Shown: positions 23,849 through 36,769, numbered from the stretch's first letter. The stretch is DNA of 64,000 nt from Halichoerus grypus (GCF_964656455.1 NC_135714.1:122754131-122818130), one strand, 5' to 3'. Translations and numbers: made by a program. The notes: generated by a model from the sequence alone, not told the origin.

Positions 23849-24184
23849 AAGTCAATTTTTTTTTTATAAGGGAGAAGGCAAGTGCTATATTTTAGGAGCA
23901 GTTGTATTATTTTTTATTTTGCTTGATTTCTTTTTAAAGCAGGATTTCAGAGAATTGACTCTTGTAGAGTAGGGTATCTTTCCTCTCTCCTCATGTAAGT
24001 GGGAGAGGATCTTTTGTAGACTGCCCAGGATTTCATCCTTCAAGTACTGCAGGGGCTGAGGGATAGTTTTAGCATCACTTAGCCTTCTTGGCATACTTCC
24101 AGGTCCATTCCATCCTGAAGGTTTCTCCTTAGAGATCCTGGTTGTTTCCTCACCTTGAACAATCATACCTAAGTCAAAACTTTT
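23849..24184. other. Intergenic sequence without recognised features
   Basis: The 93-codon minus frame (24166-23885) has no recognisable signature. Confidence 0.4.
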
Positions 24185-24600
24185 CCTTCCTCTATAAATA
24201 CCTTTTATTTACTTTTTATTATGGAAAATTTCAAGCATGTAGAAAAGTAGAGAGTATACTACAATGAACACCCATGCCTTACTATAATGAACACCAGAAT
24301 CCAAGTGTTGGACATAGCAATTATTAATGTTCTGCCATTTTGCTTCATCATCCTTTTTTGCTGAAATAATCCAAAGAAAATCACATACATCACCACAGTG
24401 TACCTCTGAATATCACAGCCTTTATCTCCAAAAACAAGGACTCCTTCTTACCCAATCAACTACCATCACTACATCAAATACTGCCCCCCAACACCATAAT
24501 ACATACCATTTAACATGCAGTCCTAATTTGTGTTTTTCTAAAATTTCTAATATGTCTTTTACAACTGTTTTTTTCAGAACCCAATGAAGAACTACTGGTT
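24185..24600 (-). repeat. Old L1 (L1M-type) 3'-UTR fragment
   Basis: The run attatggaaaatttcaagca, gtagaaaagtagagagtata and tgaacacccatgcc is a known reverse-orientation mammalian L1M 3' end pattern. Related segments occur near 44765 in this window. Confidence 0.65.
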
Positions 24601-26888
24601 GCGTTTGGATCTATGTATCTTAAATCTCTTAAAAACCTTGGTCTAGGACCTGAATATCTAGGTTGGGAAAGGAATAACTGAGAGGGCTCAATTTGTAGAC
24701 TTAGCAAGTCTCCCAAGTCTAAGTCAGACCCTGATGGGCAAGAGATGGGACTCTGAGACTTGGGACAGAAACATTAGGGTGGATGTGCTGGAGAACAGTA
24801 ATCCCCAGGCAGGCATGTGGAGAACATGCCTAGAAATGGGTATTGAGGGCAGTTGGACTGGGGTGTGGAGGCAGAATATAAGGCTGAGCGAGAATTTATT
24901 GATATGCATAATTTGCCAATGATTTAGGATACAATGCTCTCACAAGGGCTCCTGGAAACATTCTTACACTGCTAGGATGGCTCTTAAGTTTGGAAGAAAT
25001 AAGAACACACATTAAATGAGGTGGAGGTGCCACAGTTGTCTTGGTAGACTGTTGAGAAAGAGCTCAAAAGGTGTAGAGAAATAAGGATATTTGAATGGAT
25101 TCTATATTACATTCTGTAAGATCCCATTTGAGACTGTCCAGATGATGATGTTCTTTAGGTGGGGGGTCCAGAGGACACTCCTTTCACTAAGGTATTAAGA
25201 AATCGGCTGGAATCATTTCGAAACTCGATAATGGCTGTCCTTGTATGAACGACGTTAGTAGGATATTCTATTATGAAATGCAACTTGCTAGTGTAATGGA
25301 AATGATAGAAGTTGAGAATGCATGATCAGAGGCAAAATGTAGATAAATAATGGGCAACAAGGTCAGACTGGCAGCCAGGGAGCTCTGGCCCCATACAGAC
25401 ACATGCGGATGACTAACAGACTACTATGTTCATAAGGACAACTAAGAAGGAATTATATAATCAAAAGATACCAGAATGGATGAACATAAGTCAGATGTTA
25501 GACACCCCAGTGGGTTTTCATAAATGAGCTAGTTCTTAGACACAAAGTTCATGGAATGAATGGCTGTGTCCTCTTGAAGAAGCCCTCTGCAATAGGACAG
25601 CAAATGTATACAATAGCAATTCCCCCCAGTCTTTCCCCAAATGGATCAATGGCCACTTACCAAGGAACTGGGCACTAACTGTCCACTAGGTGTTCTGAGG
25701 GCAGTTGGATACAGAGTTTGGCCTGACACTGATAGCAAGGGACCCAAGCCACCTATCATGAGCCCTTTGTTAGAGTAGAGGCATGTGGAGTTCAGGTGAT
25801 AAATTCATTCCTGGCATGGGATGGACATTATAGAAGCTAGAATAATTCTCATTTTGATTCATTGACTTACGAAATAAAAACTGTATTATAGGGAAAGGCT
25901 GAATGGAAGCTCCTGACCCCTTCCCTGACACCTCTGAAACTGCCAAGTTAAGAAAATAAACCACCAAATAATAAAAGTATGAGTGGTCCCACTCACCATC
26001 ATTCACTGTAAGCCCTTAGGGAATTTTTTTGCTACTGGTTCCAATAGCTTTAGGTTCTATGGGTGGAGAGGTCTGCTTCCTAGAGAGGAGATTCAGTAAG
26101 AATCCTATTAAAGCTGAAACTCCAGAGGTTGCCTGGTCATTTGGTTGCTGTTCAATCAGCAGGCAATTGATTCAGTTTATCCTGAGGAGGTGTAATTGCT
26201 ATTACACAATGGGGATAGAGAGAAGTGTGTTTGGAATTTGTGGGATCCACGAGGCATCTTTTGGTACTCTTATGCCTAAATTTAACTGCAAATGGACAAT
26301 TATTCAACCACTGCCTGAGAAGATCATGGTCACCAGCAGCCCACCAGGAATGAAGGCCAGGATGAAGATCATCCCATCAGGTAAGAAACTTAGACAGCAG
26401 AAGAGCTAAGCAAGGGTGAGGAAATATAAAGTGGGTGGTATGATTAGTGTCAGCGTCCACACCAGCTATAGCAGTGGAGACTGCAGTGTGTGCCAGTGAT
26501 CCTTCTCTTGTAATTTTTCTCACTAGATATTGTGACCAAGCACCATTCTAAAGCACACAACAGAATGGACTAAAATATGGGTGCATCTGAGCAGTTCATG
26601 GAGTGGACCATAGTAGGTAGAACTGATGCTCTGCTCCAATCAGATGTCCTTCATTGCCATAGTACCATTTCTGTGAATAGCTTTGGTGTACTTTCCCCAC
26701 TCCCCGGTAGATTGACCTTGAGCTATATAGTACATTTATCTCCACATCTTTCAGAGACCCAGAAATGCCACAGACACATGTCCCCCTAACCTCCTACTGG
26801 CAGTTCTTCATGAATGACTGATGAGAACAAGAGTATGAAATCTCAGCTTTCTTGCCTGAAACCTCGAAGGCATAAGTCACACTCTAAA
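24601..26888. other. Unassigned intergenic sequence, possibly a degenerate endogenous-retrovirus interior (about 25100-26500)
   Basis: No Can-SINE or young L1 interrupts this stretch. Parts such as gaggacacagccattcattc and ctagttcttagacacaaagt on one or other strand have the general look of MaLR/ERVL interiors, but I cannot name a family. Frames of 126 codons (26029-26409, +) and 78 codons (26006-25770, -) have no domain I recognise. Confidence 0.3.
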
Positions 26889-27104
26889 GCAGGGTTTCTC
26901 AACCATGGCACTTTGACATCTTGGATGTGATAGTTCCTTGTTGTGAGTGCTGCCCTATGCATTGTAGGATGGTTAGCCACATCCCTGCCTTCTCCCCATT
27001 AGATGTTGGTAGCAACCCCCAATTGTGACCATCAAAAATATCTGCAGACATTGCCAGATGTCCCGTGGTGTCAAAAATCACCCTTGTTGAGAACCACTGC
27101 TTTA
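26889..27104. mobile_element. MER5A-type hAT-Charlie element
   Basis: Terminal inverted-repeat-like ends are cagggtttctcaacc and gttgagaaccactgc. The core gacattgccagatgtccc with tgcattgtaggatggttagc is typical of MER5A. Confidence 0.88.
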
Positions 27105-27419
27105 GAGGTTTCCTGCAGGATGGGCTGTAACTACTTTCTGTAGGGCCGCCTGAGATTGCACTCTTGGTTGGCTTTCTCCCTTCCCTTGCTTCCAACTCTC
27201 TTATAGCTTTCCCTGGAAACATGTACTTATTTGAGTCACCTGCACAAAGATCCTCATTTTAGGAACTACTTCCAAAGCGCTCAACCTAAGACAGCATCCA
27301 TATTTAAACAGTCCAGGTGGTTTAAAGTATTAAATGTAAATGGCAAAAGCACAAAGCTTTTTGAAAAGTTATAAAAATATACTTTTGTGTCCTTGCTGTT
27401 GGTCTAGGTCAGGTTTTCT
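27105..27419. other. Intergenic sequence without recognised features
   Basis: A short stretch between MER5A and an old L1. Nothing is recognised. Confidence 0.4.
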
Positions 27420-28390
27420 CAGATAAAATACAAAAATCTTTACCCACAAAGGAAATGACTGATCGATTCTAGTGAAGTAATATTAAGAACTTCTGTACAT
27501 ATAAAAAATCTCTATAAAAAGAGAGAAAAGACAAGCTATAGAATGTTGAAGGTACACACAATACATATAGCCAATAAGAACTTGTATCCATATATAAGGA
27601 ATGCTCATAAGTTGACAAGAAAGACAGATATCCTAATAGAAAAGTGGGCAAAGGACTTGAGTAGGCCTCTTATGAGAACCTAACTCCAAATAAGCAATGA
27701 TCATATAAAAAGATGTTCAGTCTCACTAGTAATGAAGAAATTGAAAATCCACATGTATTTTTATATATTAAGCAACTACCAGATTAATATTTAAAAAATC
27801 TGACAACAATAAATATTGATGAAGGTGTGGAGCAATAGGAATTTTTAGACATTGCAGGTGGGAGCATAAATTGGTCAAACCATTTGGGAAAATCATTTGG
27901 CATAATCTGCTAAAATTCACAAATCCTGCAACCCTTCAATTCCTTTCCTAGTTATGTATTCTAGAGAAATTTGTGCACAAATGAACCAGGATGTTTATAC
28001 AAATATGTGCATTGCAGTACTGTGATAACACCTCAAACTGGAAATGACCCAGTGCACATTGACAGTCAAATGGATAAATTGTGGTACATACAATATAATA
28101 TTATATATCATTGAAAATTAAAAAAACTATAGCTATTTGCAAAAATATGGTTGTATATTACAAATATAAGGAAAGAACAAAGGAATATCAATTACAAAAG
28201 AATACATTCAAAATTACTCCATTTAAATATAGTTTAGAAATAGACAAAACCAAACTATATAGTTTAGGGAAAATACATAGGTAGCAAAACTACGGAAAAG
28301 CCAGAAATGATTTTCACAAAAGTAAAAGTGATTATCTCCTGAAGAAAGGAAGAGGGTATTGGATCAAAGGGCTTCTAGGATTCTGGAAAC
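27420..28390 (+). repeat. Old L1 ORF2 3'-end fragment
   Basis: Forward L1 signatures include agtgggcaaaggacttgagt, aaaaagatgttcagtctcac, gaacccaggatgttt-like aaccaggatgtttatacaaa, and gaccc-agtgcacattgacag-type sequence. Reading frames are all broken. It ends at a T run near 28390. Confidence 0.8.
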
Positions 28391-28511
28391 TTTTTTTTTT
28401 TTGACATAGTGGTTCATTTCATAATTATTTTAAAAATCTTAATCTTTATGTACATTTTTTTCCTCACATAAAAGAGTTCAAAGAAAATCTAATACTCTTC
28501 TCTTTGATCAC

Positions 28512-28875
28512 TGTTTTAATTTGTTCAGGCTGCTCTGACAAATTACCATCGACTGGGTGGCTTATAAACAACAGACATTTATTTCTCACAGTTCTGGAGG
28601 CTGGGAGTGGGAGATCAAAGAACCAGTGTATTCCGTGTCTAGTGAGAGCCTACTTTCTGGTTCATGGATGTTGCCTTTTCCCTGGGTCCTCACATGCTGA
28701 AAGGGGTGAGCTAACTCTCTGGAGTCTCTTTCATGAGGGCACTAATCTCATTCATGAGGGCTCCGTCCTCATGATCTAATCACCTCCCAAAAGCCCCATC
28801 TCCTAATACCATCACCTCAGGGGGCAAGGATTTCAGCAGAGGAATTTTAGGGGACACACTCAGACCAAAGCAACC
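28512..28875 (-). repeat. MLT1-type LTR (ERVL-MaLR)
   Basis: The reverse-orientation LTR begins ttgttcaggctgctctgaca and contains gactgggtggcttataaaca and tctcacagttctggaggctg. Later blocks include gatctaatcacctcccaaaa and the end ggacacactcagacca. The 91-codon frame at 28504-28779 lies within it and is not a gene. Confidence 0.78.
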
Positions 28876-29325
28876 ATAGTCTTTTATATACTCCATTATC
28901 TCAGCCCCCTCTCCAATGTCTGATTTCAATGTCACCTTAGTCCTTTGATTACTTTTTTTTTTTTTTTCAAAGCCACCAATCCTTGCCTGAGTAGTCCTTT
29001 CCCCTATGGAGACCCCCTGGCATTTCACACTGGTCGTTCATGTTGTGTTAGCACTTTTAGCTTCTTTAGTCCTTTGCCTTCTCACCACATTTGTTCAGGA
29101 AACTGTCAACGTTGCAGTTTTGATCATTTGCCTTCTCACAGGCTCTGGACTCTGGGGTGATGCAGGGATAATCAAACATTAAAAGAGATTTACAACTTGA
29201 CTCACTTATGTTATTTAGTCTTGGTTAGACTGTCAATCTGCCTGGAAATCATTTTTATGGTCCCAGTTTGCTTTTTACTCCATTCTCTCAAGTGACTGTG
29301 CTATAATTTTATTACTCACCTAAAA
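28876..29325. other. Intergenic sequence without recognised features
   Basis: It contains a T run near 28950. The minus frame 29028-28780 overlaps the LTR and has no signature. Confidence 0.4.
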
Positions 29326-30165
29326 TTCCCTCTCATGTTTTTGCTGAGTTCTATACCCTTTTTATAAACGTTCCACTGGATATCACCACCTGAATATCAT
29401 ATAGCCACCTCAAACTCAGTATGGCCACACTGAAGTCATCATATCCCTTCTCCTTGGAAGAAGGAATATCTGCTCTCCTCAGTACATTCCCTCCGGGACA
29501 CACCACCTAGGAATCTAAGCCAGACATCCAGGACTCAGTGTAGAAGTCCTCTTTCTTAATACTTATCACAAATTCTTTACCATGTCTCATACTGTACAAA
29601 CTCAGTATCATTCATATTTCTTCTCTCTCTTTAGCCTCTCAGGCACTGTCCTGATGCAATCCACCATGATTCTCAAGTAGACAGTTGAAGAATTCTCTGT
29701 AGCCTTTCTGTCTCCAGACTCACTGCCCAGCGTAGTCACTGAATGCCAACTCCTTGCACAATTATGCAGGTAATATCCTTTAAAAGTGCCCCAAACTTAT
29801 AGGGGAAAAAACCTCCAATTCTGTAGTCTGTGTATGCAGTTTTTATACTCTGAACACAGCCTCTTGACCGACTCTTCTACTGTCTTGTCTCTCATTTATT
29901 CTTTGGTCCAGCCAGACTGACCTTTTTGCTATTATCTGATTATGCCTCCATGCCTTTGCACGTTCTTTCCTAGTGAGCTGTGCTATCTTCCGAACCCTAG
30001 CAAAAGCCCTTTCCTCATTTGTGGATTCTTCTCACTTCTCTGTGTCTGATCTAGTTGTTTCCTTTGCCACCTTACCGCTTCACCTTGCACATAATTCTCC
30101 TGTAGCTTTGATCACATTGTGCAGTCTGTCTAAGTGCCCACCTCATGCCCTGCACTGGGAGTAGG
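29326..30165 (-). repeat. LINE L2 fragment
   Basis: Reverse-orientation L2 ORF-like blocks include ccacctcaaactcagtatgg, agccagacatccaggactca, ctctttagcctctcaggcac, and cctccatgcctttgcacgtt. Together they give the sequence order expected of L2. Frames such as 29973-30164 are L2 relics. Confidence 0.65.
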
Positions 30166-30499
30166 TCTTTTAAACTTTATATTTCTGGAAGTATCACAAG
30201 ACCTGGAAACCTTAACACAATGACTTCATGCGTAGTGCTGTATCTTTAAATTTGGGGATGACTGGTGATGTTGAATAGGAGAGGACTTAGGTTTGGGCGA
30301 ATACATAGCAAAATGATCACAACATTTTTATAAAGATGTCATAAGAAGTTTTAAAGCCCTATAAAATAAAAACAAGTCTTCTCATCTGCTTTTTTATGCC
30401 TGTAATCAAAGGGGATGGAGGATATAGAGCATTCGTGCTACAATAGTGGATCAAAGGTCTAGATTCCAAAAGATAGCTATAAATCTACAATAAATTTCC

Positions 30500-30905
30500 T
30501 TTATTTTATTCTCAGTGTGTGGAAGAGGTTGTTAGCTGGTTGCCAAGTTTGTCCTCTTCCCAGGGCACTTTGAATGACCATTTTTCCAGACTCACTTGGA
30601 GATAAGTATGGCCACATGACTCAGTTCTGCCAATGGACTGTGAGTGGAAAGGACATGTGCTGTATCTTGGCTGAGTCACAGAAACCTCTCCAACACAATC
30701 TTGCATGCTCTTTTCCACTTGTAGATGGCAGGAAAGGGAAGGATTTCCATGGGGACCTTGGAAACCAGGTGTTAGAGAAGAGAACACAAGATGGAAAGGA
30801 CTCTGTTCCTTTGCCACTGCAAAGAGGAAAGGTGCTTAACCAGGAATACCCAGAGGTCAGACTGTTATGTGAACAAGAAATAAACTTTTATTGTGAAAAT
30901 GTTGA
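30500..30905 (+). repeat. Probable LTR or related solitary repeat
   Basis: Blocks such as ggccacatgactcagttctg, ccaatggactgtgagtggaa and a closing aagaaataaacttttattgt (AATAAA at 30879-30884) have the organisation of a MaLR/ERV3-type LTR end. The exact family is not identified. The 111-codon frame at 30574-30909 lies inside it. Confidence 0.45.
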
Positions 30906-31039
30906 ATGATGAGATATGTTTGTTATACTAGTAAGCATAACCTTAACCTATACAGAAAAATATTTCTTTCCTCAGCTATTTGTTCATGCATTCCTTTCCT
31001 TTGAATTATTTAAAATGTCCAAATAGGTTTAGACCATGT

Positions 31040-31335
31040 TTTTCTTCTTCTTCTTCTTCTTCTTTTTTAAATTATGTTATGTTAATCACCATATATTACA
31101 TCATTAGTTTTTGATGTAGTGTTCCATGATTCATTGTTTGTGCATAACACCCAGTGCTCCATGCAGAACGTGCCCTCTTTAATACCCATCACCAGGCTAA
31201 CCCATCCTCCCACCCCCCTCCCCTCTAGAACCCTCAGTTTGTTTTTCAGAGTCCATAGTCTCTCATGGTTCGTCTCCCCCTTCGATTTCCCCCCCCTCCA
31301 TTCTTCCCCTCCTGCTATCTTCTTCTAGGACCATG
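31040..31335 (-). repeat. Young-type carnivore L1 3'-UTR fragment
   Basis: It is the reverse complement of the 3' end of the L1 at 61364-62676. The shared blocks are ttgtgcataacacccagtgc, atgcagaacgtgccctc, tagaaccctcagtttg and tccatagtctctcatggttc. It starts with a (TCT)n run, the reverse of the L1 3' A-rich region. Confidence 0.9.
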
Positions 31336-31375
31336 TTTTTCTCCTACTCCCACCATAATACAAAAAACAAATTTA

Positions 31376-31572
31376 TTTTTTTTAAAGATTTTATTTATTT
31401 ATTTGACAGAGAGAGAGACAGTGAGAGAGGGAACACAAGCAGGGGCAGTGGGAGAGGGAGAAGCAGACTCCCCACTGAGGAGAGAGCCCAATGTGGGGCT
31501 CCATCCCAGGACCCTGGGATCATGACCTGAGCTGAAGGCAGATGCTTAACAACTGAGCCACCCAGGCCCCCC
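31376..31572 (-). mobile_element. Can-SINE with about 13-bp target site duplication
   Basis: The reverse-orientation copy is flanked by aaaaacaaattta at 31363-31375 and 31577-31589, allowing a few extra bases at the 3' junction. It inserted just beyond the L1 3' fragment. Confidence 0.92.
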
Positions 31573-32106
31573 TAAGAAAAACAAATTTAAAAAGAGTTTT
31601 ATCCATAGTCAAACTCTGTGGGTACAATATCTCACTTTACTGCTTTGTCATCCACTCTAGCTTGTCCTTGTCTGAACGGGTTAGGTGGCTCACCTCCCTG
31701 AACATCCTCCTGACCTTAGGAGGGGGAAAGACAGAGTCCAGAGCAAGCAGCTTTTTAGTTAAAGAGATGATGACTCGGAATTACACACAGCACTTCCTCT
31801 CACAGCTCATTGATTTGAAAGAGTAGTGGAAAATGTAGTCTCTAGATGGTAAGCCTGTTCCCAGCTTCTGTTACTAAAAGAAAGAAGAGAAAACTGGTAT
31901 TGGGGAACACATACCTGTTCTGATGACCCAAGTATCCATACACACTTACTTTCACTCTTACACCACCTTCATTCTCTCCCCAAGACAGACAAATCAGATC
32001 AGAGTCCAGAACACTAAACGGTACACAGTCCTTTCCATCAGTTTCAAATGTGGTTCTTTGGGCTCTAGAAATCTGAAGAGTAATACATAAATAATGTATA
32101 TCCACC

Positions 32107-32715
32107 TCTCATCTATAATAATAATCTATTACTGTGTAACAAATTACTCCAAAACTTAACAGCTTAAAACAACAAACATCTATATCTCACAGTTTTTGTG
32201 GCTCAGGTGGGACAGGTCCTGGGAGGGAGTCTTCCCACTGCTGCTGCTAGCAATTCTCCACCAACACTTTTCACAGGGGCACAGCCCCCAGACTTGCTAG
32301 GGGCGCACTGCATTGTAGGCATGACAATTCATATCGTAGTCACTTACCACCACTCAGATGGCAAGGTGGAGGGAAGACTTTTGTTCTTTGATTTTGTAAT
32401 TTCCTATTCATATTTGGGTAACTTTGGGGGGTGGACAGGGTAATGTGGCAATGGGGGAAAGTCTTTGACATTCATTAGAAACAATATAGTCTTTCTAAGA
32501 TATTTACAGTATCATTTAAAAAATGGAAAAGTTAAAAAAATTCAGGAGTGGCTTTGATGGATGGTTCTGGATCAGGGTCTCTCATAAGGGCCGCATTCAT
32601 CTGAAGGCTGGACTGGGGCTGAGGGTCTACTTCCAAGATGGTGAACTCATTTGGCTCTTGGTAGGAGACCTGAGTTGTTTGCTATATGGACATCTCCACA
32701 ACGTTGCTTGAGTAT
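32107..32715 (-). repeat. MLT1-like LTR (MaLR), subfamily uncertain
   Basis: It starts ctattactgtgtaacaaatt, aaaacttaacagcttaaaac, tctcacagtttttgtggctc, and continues with atctgaaggctggactgggg and ttccaagatggtgaactca. The order matches a long, divergent MaLR-type LTR. The short frames here are not genes. Confidence 0.6.
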
Positions 32716-32744
32716 CTTCATGGCATGGCAGCTGTTTTCTTCTT

Positions 32745-33335
32745 TTTTCTTTTTTCAATTTTTTGTTTAAATTCCAGTTGGTTAACATACAGTGTAATAT
32801 TAGTTTCAGCTGTGAAATTTAGTGATTCGTACTTAAAATACCGAGTGCTCATCACAAGTGTCCTCCTTAATCCCCATCACCCATTTTACCCATAACCCAG
32901 CCCACCTCCCCTGCAGTAACCATCAGTTTTTTCTCCGTAGTTAGGAGTCTTTCCTTGTTTGCCTTTCTTCCCCCAACCCCACCGTGTTCATCTGTTTTAT
33001 TTCTTAAATTCCACATATGTGTGAGATCATATGGCATTTGTCTTTCTCTGACTGACTTATTTCACTTAGCATAATACTCTCTAGCTCCATCCATGTTATT
33101 GCAAATGGCAAGATTTCAATCTTTTTTATGGCTGAGTAACATTCCATTGTATATATGTACCACTTCTTTATCCATACGTCTGTGGATGGACATTTGGGCT
33201 CTCTCCGTAATTCGGCTATTGTTGATAATGCTGCCATAAACATCAAGGTGCATGTATCCTTTGAATCAGTATTTTTGTATCCTTTGGGTAAATACCTGGT
33301 AGTGCAATTGCTGGATTGTAGGATAGTTCTATTAG
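32745..33335 (-). repeat. L1 3'-end fragment (end of ORF2 plus 3' UTR)
   Basis: The minus strand from 33246 encodes the L1 ORF2 C-terminal end (for example WIKKWYIYTMECYSAIKK and SEISQSEKDKCHMISHI), followed by 3' UTR with ccagttggttaacatacagt in reverse. It is 5' truncated, with a few substitutions relative to the young L1s here. Confidence 0.9.
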
Positions 33336-33581
33336 CGGCTCTTTAGCCCTACAGGGAGTGATCAAACAGCCAGAGCAAGGAGGAGGCCAAAACACCTTCT
33401 GTGACCTAGTCTAGAATGTCACACACCACTGTCATATCTGCTATATTTTACTCATTATAGGCAAATTACTAGGTCTAGACCACAGTCAAGAGGAGGGGAA
33501 TTGGACTCCATCTTTTGAAGAGAAGATTGCCAAAAAAATCTATGATCATATTTGAAAACTACCACAGCCTTCTTTATCACT

Positions 33582-33608
33582 GTGTGTGTGTGTGTGTGTG
33601 TGTGTGTG
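33582..33608. repeat. (TG)n microsatellite
   Basis: About 13 uninterrupted TG units precede an old L1 fragment. Confidence 0.95.
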
Positions 33609-33609
33609 A

Positions 33610-33870
33610 TTATACATTTTACATATATATTTTTATTGTAGTAAAATATATATAACATAAAATTTACCATTTTAGCCTTTTTTGAATGTACAAGTTAGTG
33701 GCATTAAGCACATTCACATTTTTGTGTGGCCATATGTTTTTTTTACATTCCTCCTACATTCAAAATACACTCACTTCTTCCCGTATCTCTCCCAAATCTC
33801 AACTCATATCTGTCAGCTCTAGGATTTGACTTTACCCTCTTGAAAAGCCTATAAGTTAGCCTATTGCTGT
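33610..33870 (-). repeat. Old L1 (L1M-type) 3' fragment
   Basis: The segment taaaatatatataacataaa, tttaccattttagcc, ggcattaagcacattcacat is a familiar reverse L1M 3' end. Confidence 0.7.
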
Positions 33871-35505
33871 TTAATGGATACTGGGGGAAAAGAAAACATT
33901 TTATTAGTCACAGAACAACACGTAGCAGGAGCATCACATTTGGATTGGCTTCCTTGTTCTCTAAATCCCATAGAAGTGATGCAGAGGGGTCCAGGTGGGC
34001 CTGTTAGGGTGCACTGGAAATGCAGCGATTCCCTGAAAGGGAATGCACTGGATTTCTGTCACAGTTGAGAAACCCTGAGCCTGAAAATCCCCCTCTTTTA
34101 TGGCAAGCCAGCTTTTTGTCTCTGTCATCAAATGGCATGGCATTCTTTCTGTGTCTCTGTCTTCGTATAATGTTTTCTATTTCCAAAGGACAACAGACAT
34201 ATTGGATTAGAGGCCATCTTAATGACCTCAACTTAACTTGATTACATCTGCAAAGACTATTTCCCGATAAGGTGCTGTTTCTAGATACTCAGGGTTAGAA
34301 CTTCAATATATATTTTTTGGGGGAAGGGTTCAAGCCAGCACACTCCCATCATTCCTTTTCACAATATTCATCACCCTGTATGGTAATTATTCCACGTTCA
34401 CCTTCCTAGATAGACCATTCTTTCTTTTTTCATTGGATCCCCATTGTTTGGGATAATAGAGCCCTTGTTAAATGAGTGACTATGAGCTGAGAAGCAAAGA
34501 GGTGGGCTGAAGACTGGAGAAGCAGGTCAACCAAGAAATTGAAGCTGGGAAGTTCTAAGCTAAAATAAACAGCAGGATCCAATCACAAGCCGGAGTTAAC
34601 ACAGAGTGGGCAGAGATGTGGGGGAGGTGTGGGGGAGAGGAAGGTCAAATCAAGAACAAATTTTATAAAAGCAGAATTCCAAGTTGCTACCTCTACTTTG
34701 CATGAGGTCTGCCAGCCTCTAGGGCAGGAGACAGAGCCCTAAATTTTTGGATTTTTTTCTCCAGAGCTGCTGAAATGGTTTTCCTCACACTTCTCTTAGT
34801 CTAAGGGGTGTGATTATGACCACACAATCTGGGTTCAACACAAATTTTATGATTCAAAGGAGAGAGAACAGAACACAGAGAACATATGTAATATTTATGG
34901 GTGTATCATTATGTTTCTGTAGCTTTTGTTTTGTACCTTTTCCTGGAAAGAGATGTTTGTGTGTATAATTCAGTGGCTGACTGTTCATACCCTTGTCTCC
35001 CCACTTCCCAGCTCACATATAGTTTAACTTCCAATTCACTACCACTGTAAAAAAGTCAAAGTTTCATAGTACATGATATGGAAATCTTTCAACTTAGTCA
35101 TTTAAAAAACATTTTTAATAAGGTGTTGGTAGAAGTTAGTGCTACTGACTATATTAAAATCAGTTAAAATATTTTGTGTGCTTCCTTTATGCATAATTTC
35201 TTTTATGTTCATATTGAAATTGATCAAAATAAGAGTCACAGTGAGAGTTCAGTTGTTAATTGGTTGTAATGGACTCTCCGTAATTTACTGTGGGACACAG
35301 GTATTTGGGATCTAGTTGTGGAAAGGAGAAATGGGAATTATAATTTGAGGAAAAGTTTGAGATCTACTGGCTTAGTTAATTCAGATCTGCTGGCCTAGTA
35401 TTCTCTGAGATAATTCTGATACATACATGTATACATGTGTATATACATATGATTAAAATTACTTATATAATTTATTTGGAAGTGCTATAAGGGTAAGTTG
35501 AGAGA
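33871..35505. other. Intergenic sequence with an MLT1 LTR piece at about 34150-34345
   Basis: The piece reads gacatattggattagaggcc, cttaatgacctcaactta and on to ttcaagccagcacac, matching the 3' half of the MLT1 copies elsewhere in the window. Around 34590-34790 an unassigned segment contains ttttataaaagcagaattcc, a TATA-like motif. No gene is recognised. Confidence 0.45.
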
Positions 35506-35731
35506 AGTGGTTCTCAAGCAGGGACAATCTTTCACCAGTGGAACATTTGGCAATGTCTGGAGACATTTATGATGGTCATTTGAATGGGGACGAATGGGGG
35601 AGGGAAGGATGCTTACTGTCGTCTAGGGTAAAGGCCCAGATGCTGCTAAACATCCTGCAATGCACAGGACAGCTCCTACAACAGATTGTTGAGCTCAAAA
35701 TGTCAGTAGTCCTCAGGGTGAGAAGCCCTAG
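35506..35731. mobile_element. MER5A-type hAT-Charlie element
   Basis: Ends are agtggttctcaagcaggg and agggtgagaagccct. The core catttggcaatgtctggaga plus catcctgcaatgcacaggac is diagnostic. Overlapping frames on both strands are transposon relics. Confidence 0.88.
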
Positions 35732-36499
35732 TTTAGAGGATAAACATTCAGTTGACATAAAAAGGAGTTTTTTATTTCTCAATATTCCCATTTTTTCTTT
35801 TTAATCTGCCACACTCAATAATCCTACTACTAAAAACCTTAAATATTAATTATCAAAATAGAAAAATAAAATGGGAGGGAAGGTGAGCTCTCTTCTGCTT
35901 GAGGCTAAATCATCCTCTGGTAGGAAATTAAGCAGCAAATGCATTCTTCCAAAAATGGGCTCTCTCAATCACTAGGGAGCCCTAGCATCCTGATTGCATG
36001 GACATGATGGTGACCCATGTCCAGCGTGGGAGTTCTATCTGGAAGATTTGTTGAACATGACACTATTCTTGGGTATCATCATAAGAAAGAAATCTATTTC
36101 TAATATTTATTCAGAAACACAAAAAAAATCTACCATGATGGAAAAAGTGGTTTAATTATTTTTTTTTTTCAAAGGCTCAAAAGAAAATAACCTCCTGAAA
36201 GTGAAGCCATGCAGTTGGTTCCCTGATGGCCAGGATGTAATTATGGCAATGTGACATCTCTGTCATTTATGGAACACAAGTATTGGCAGCATTTACACCC
36301 GACTTTTAAGATAATACAAATCTGAGAAGAGGATGGTTATTTTTAGAGTTTTTGAATTATGTTTATATTTAGATTTTGGATAAAGCATATAATGAATACT
36401 TCTCCTGTAATGATAGATTCTATTGTGCAAAAATAAGACTGAGAACATGACTAATAATGCCATTGAAAGAATAGATATTATCAATGTTTAAGACTGACA
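35732..36499. other. AT-rich intergenic sequence without recognised features
   Basis: No coding signature or recognised repeat. Confidence 0.4.
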
Positions 36500-36760
36500 G
36501 TCCTTAACCCCAACATGGCTCACTCCTTCACTTTATTCACCCCTCATCTTATCACAGAGGCCATTCCTGTCCACTGATCCTAAAAAAGAAGTTCCCAGTC
36601 CTGCTCTATTACTCTCCTTTCTCTACCTTTTTTTGTTACATAACACTTACCATCACCTGAAAGGATGTATATTTATTTGCTTATCCATTTAGTGTCTTCC
36701 CCTGCTATTTCATCTGGTATGATATAAGCTACACCATAGCAGAGATTTTGATTTTCAAAG
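36500..36760 (-). repeat. LINE L2 3' fragment
   Basis: Reverse L2 blocks include cactccttcactttattcac, acataacacttaccatcacc and gatataagctacaccatagc. Confidence 0.5.
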
Positions 36761-36769
36761 TTGTATTTA

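Noticed and set aside
26029..26409. 126-codon frame as a possible small gene
   Set aside because: No domain, no splice or promoter support; probably an old repeat interior.
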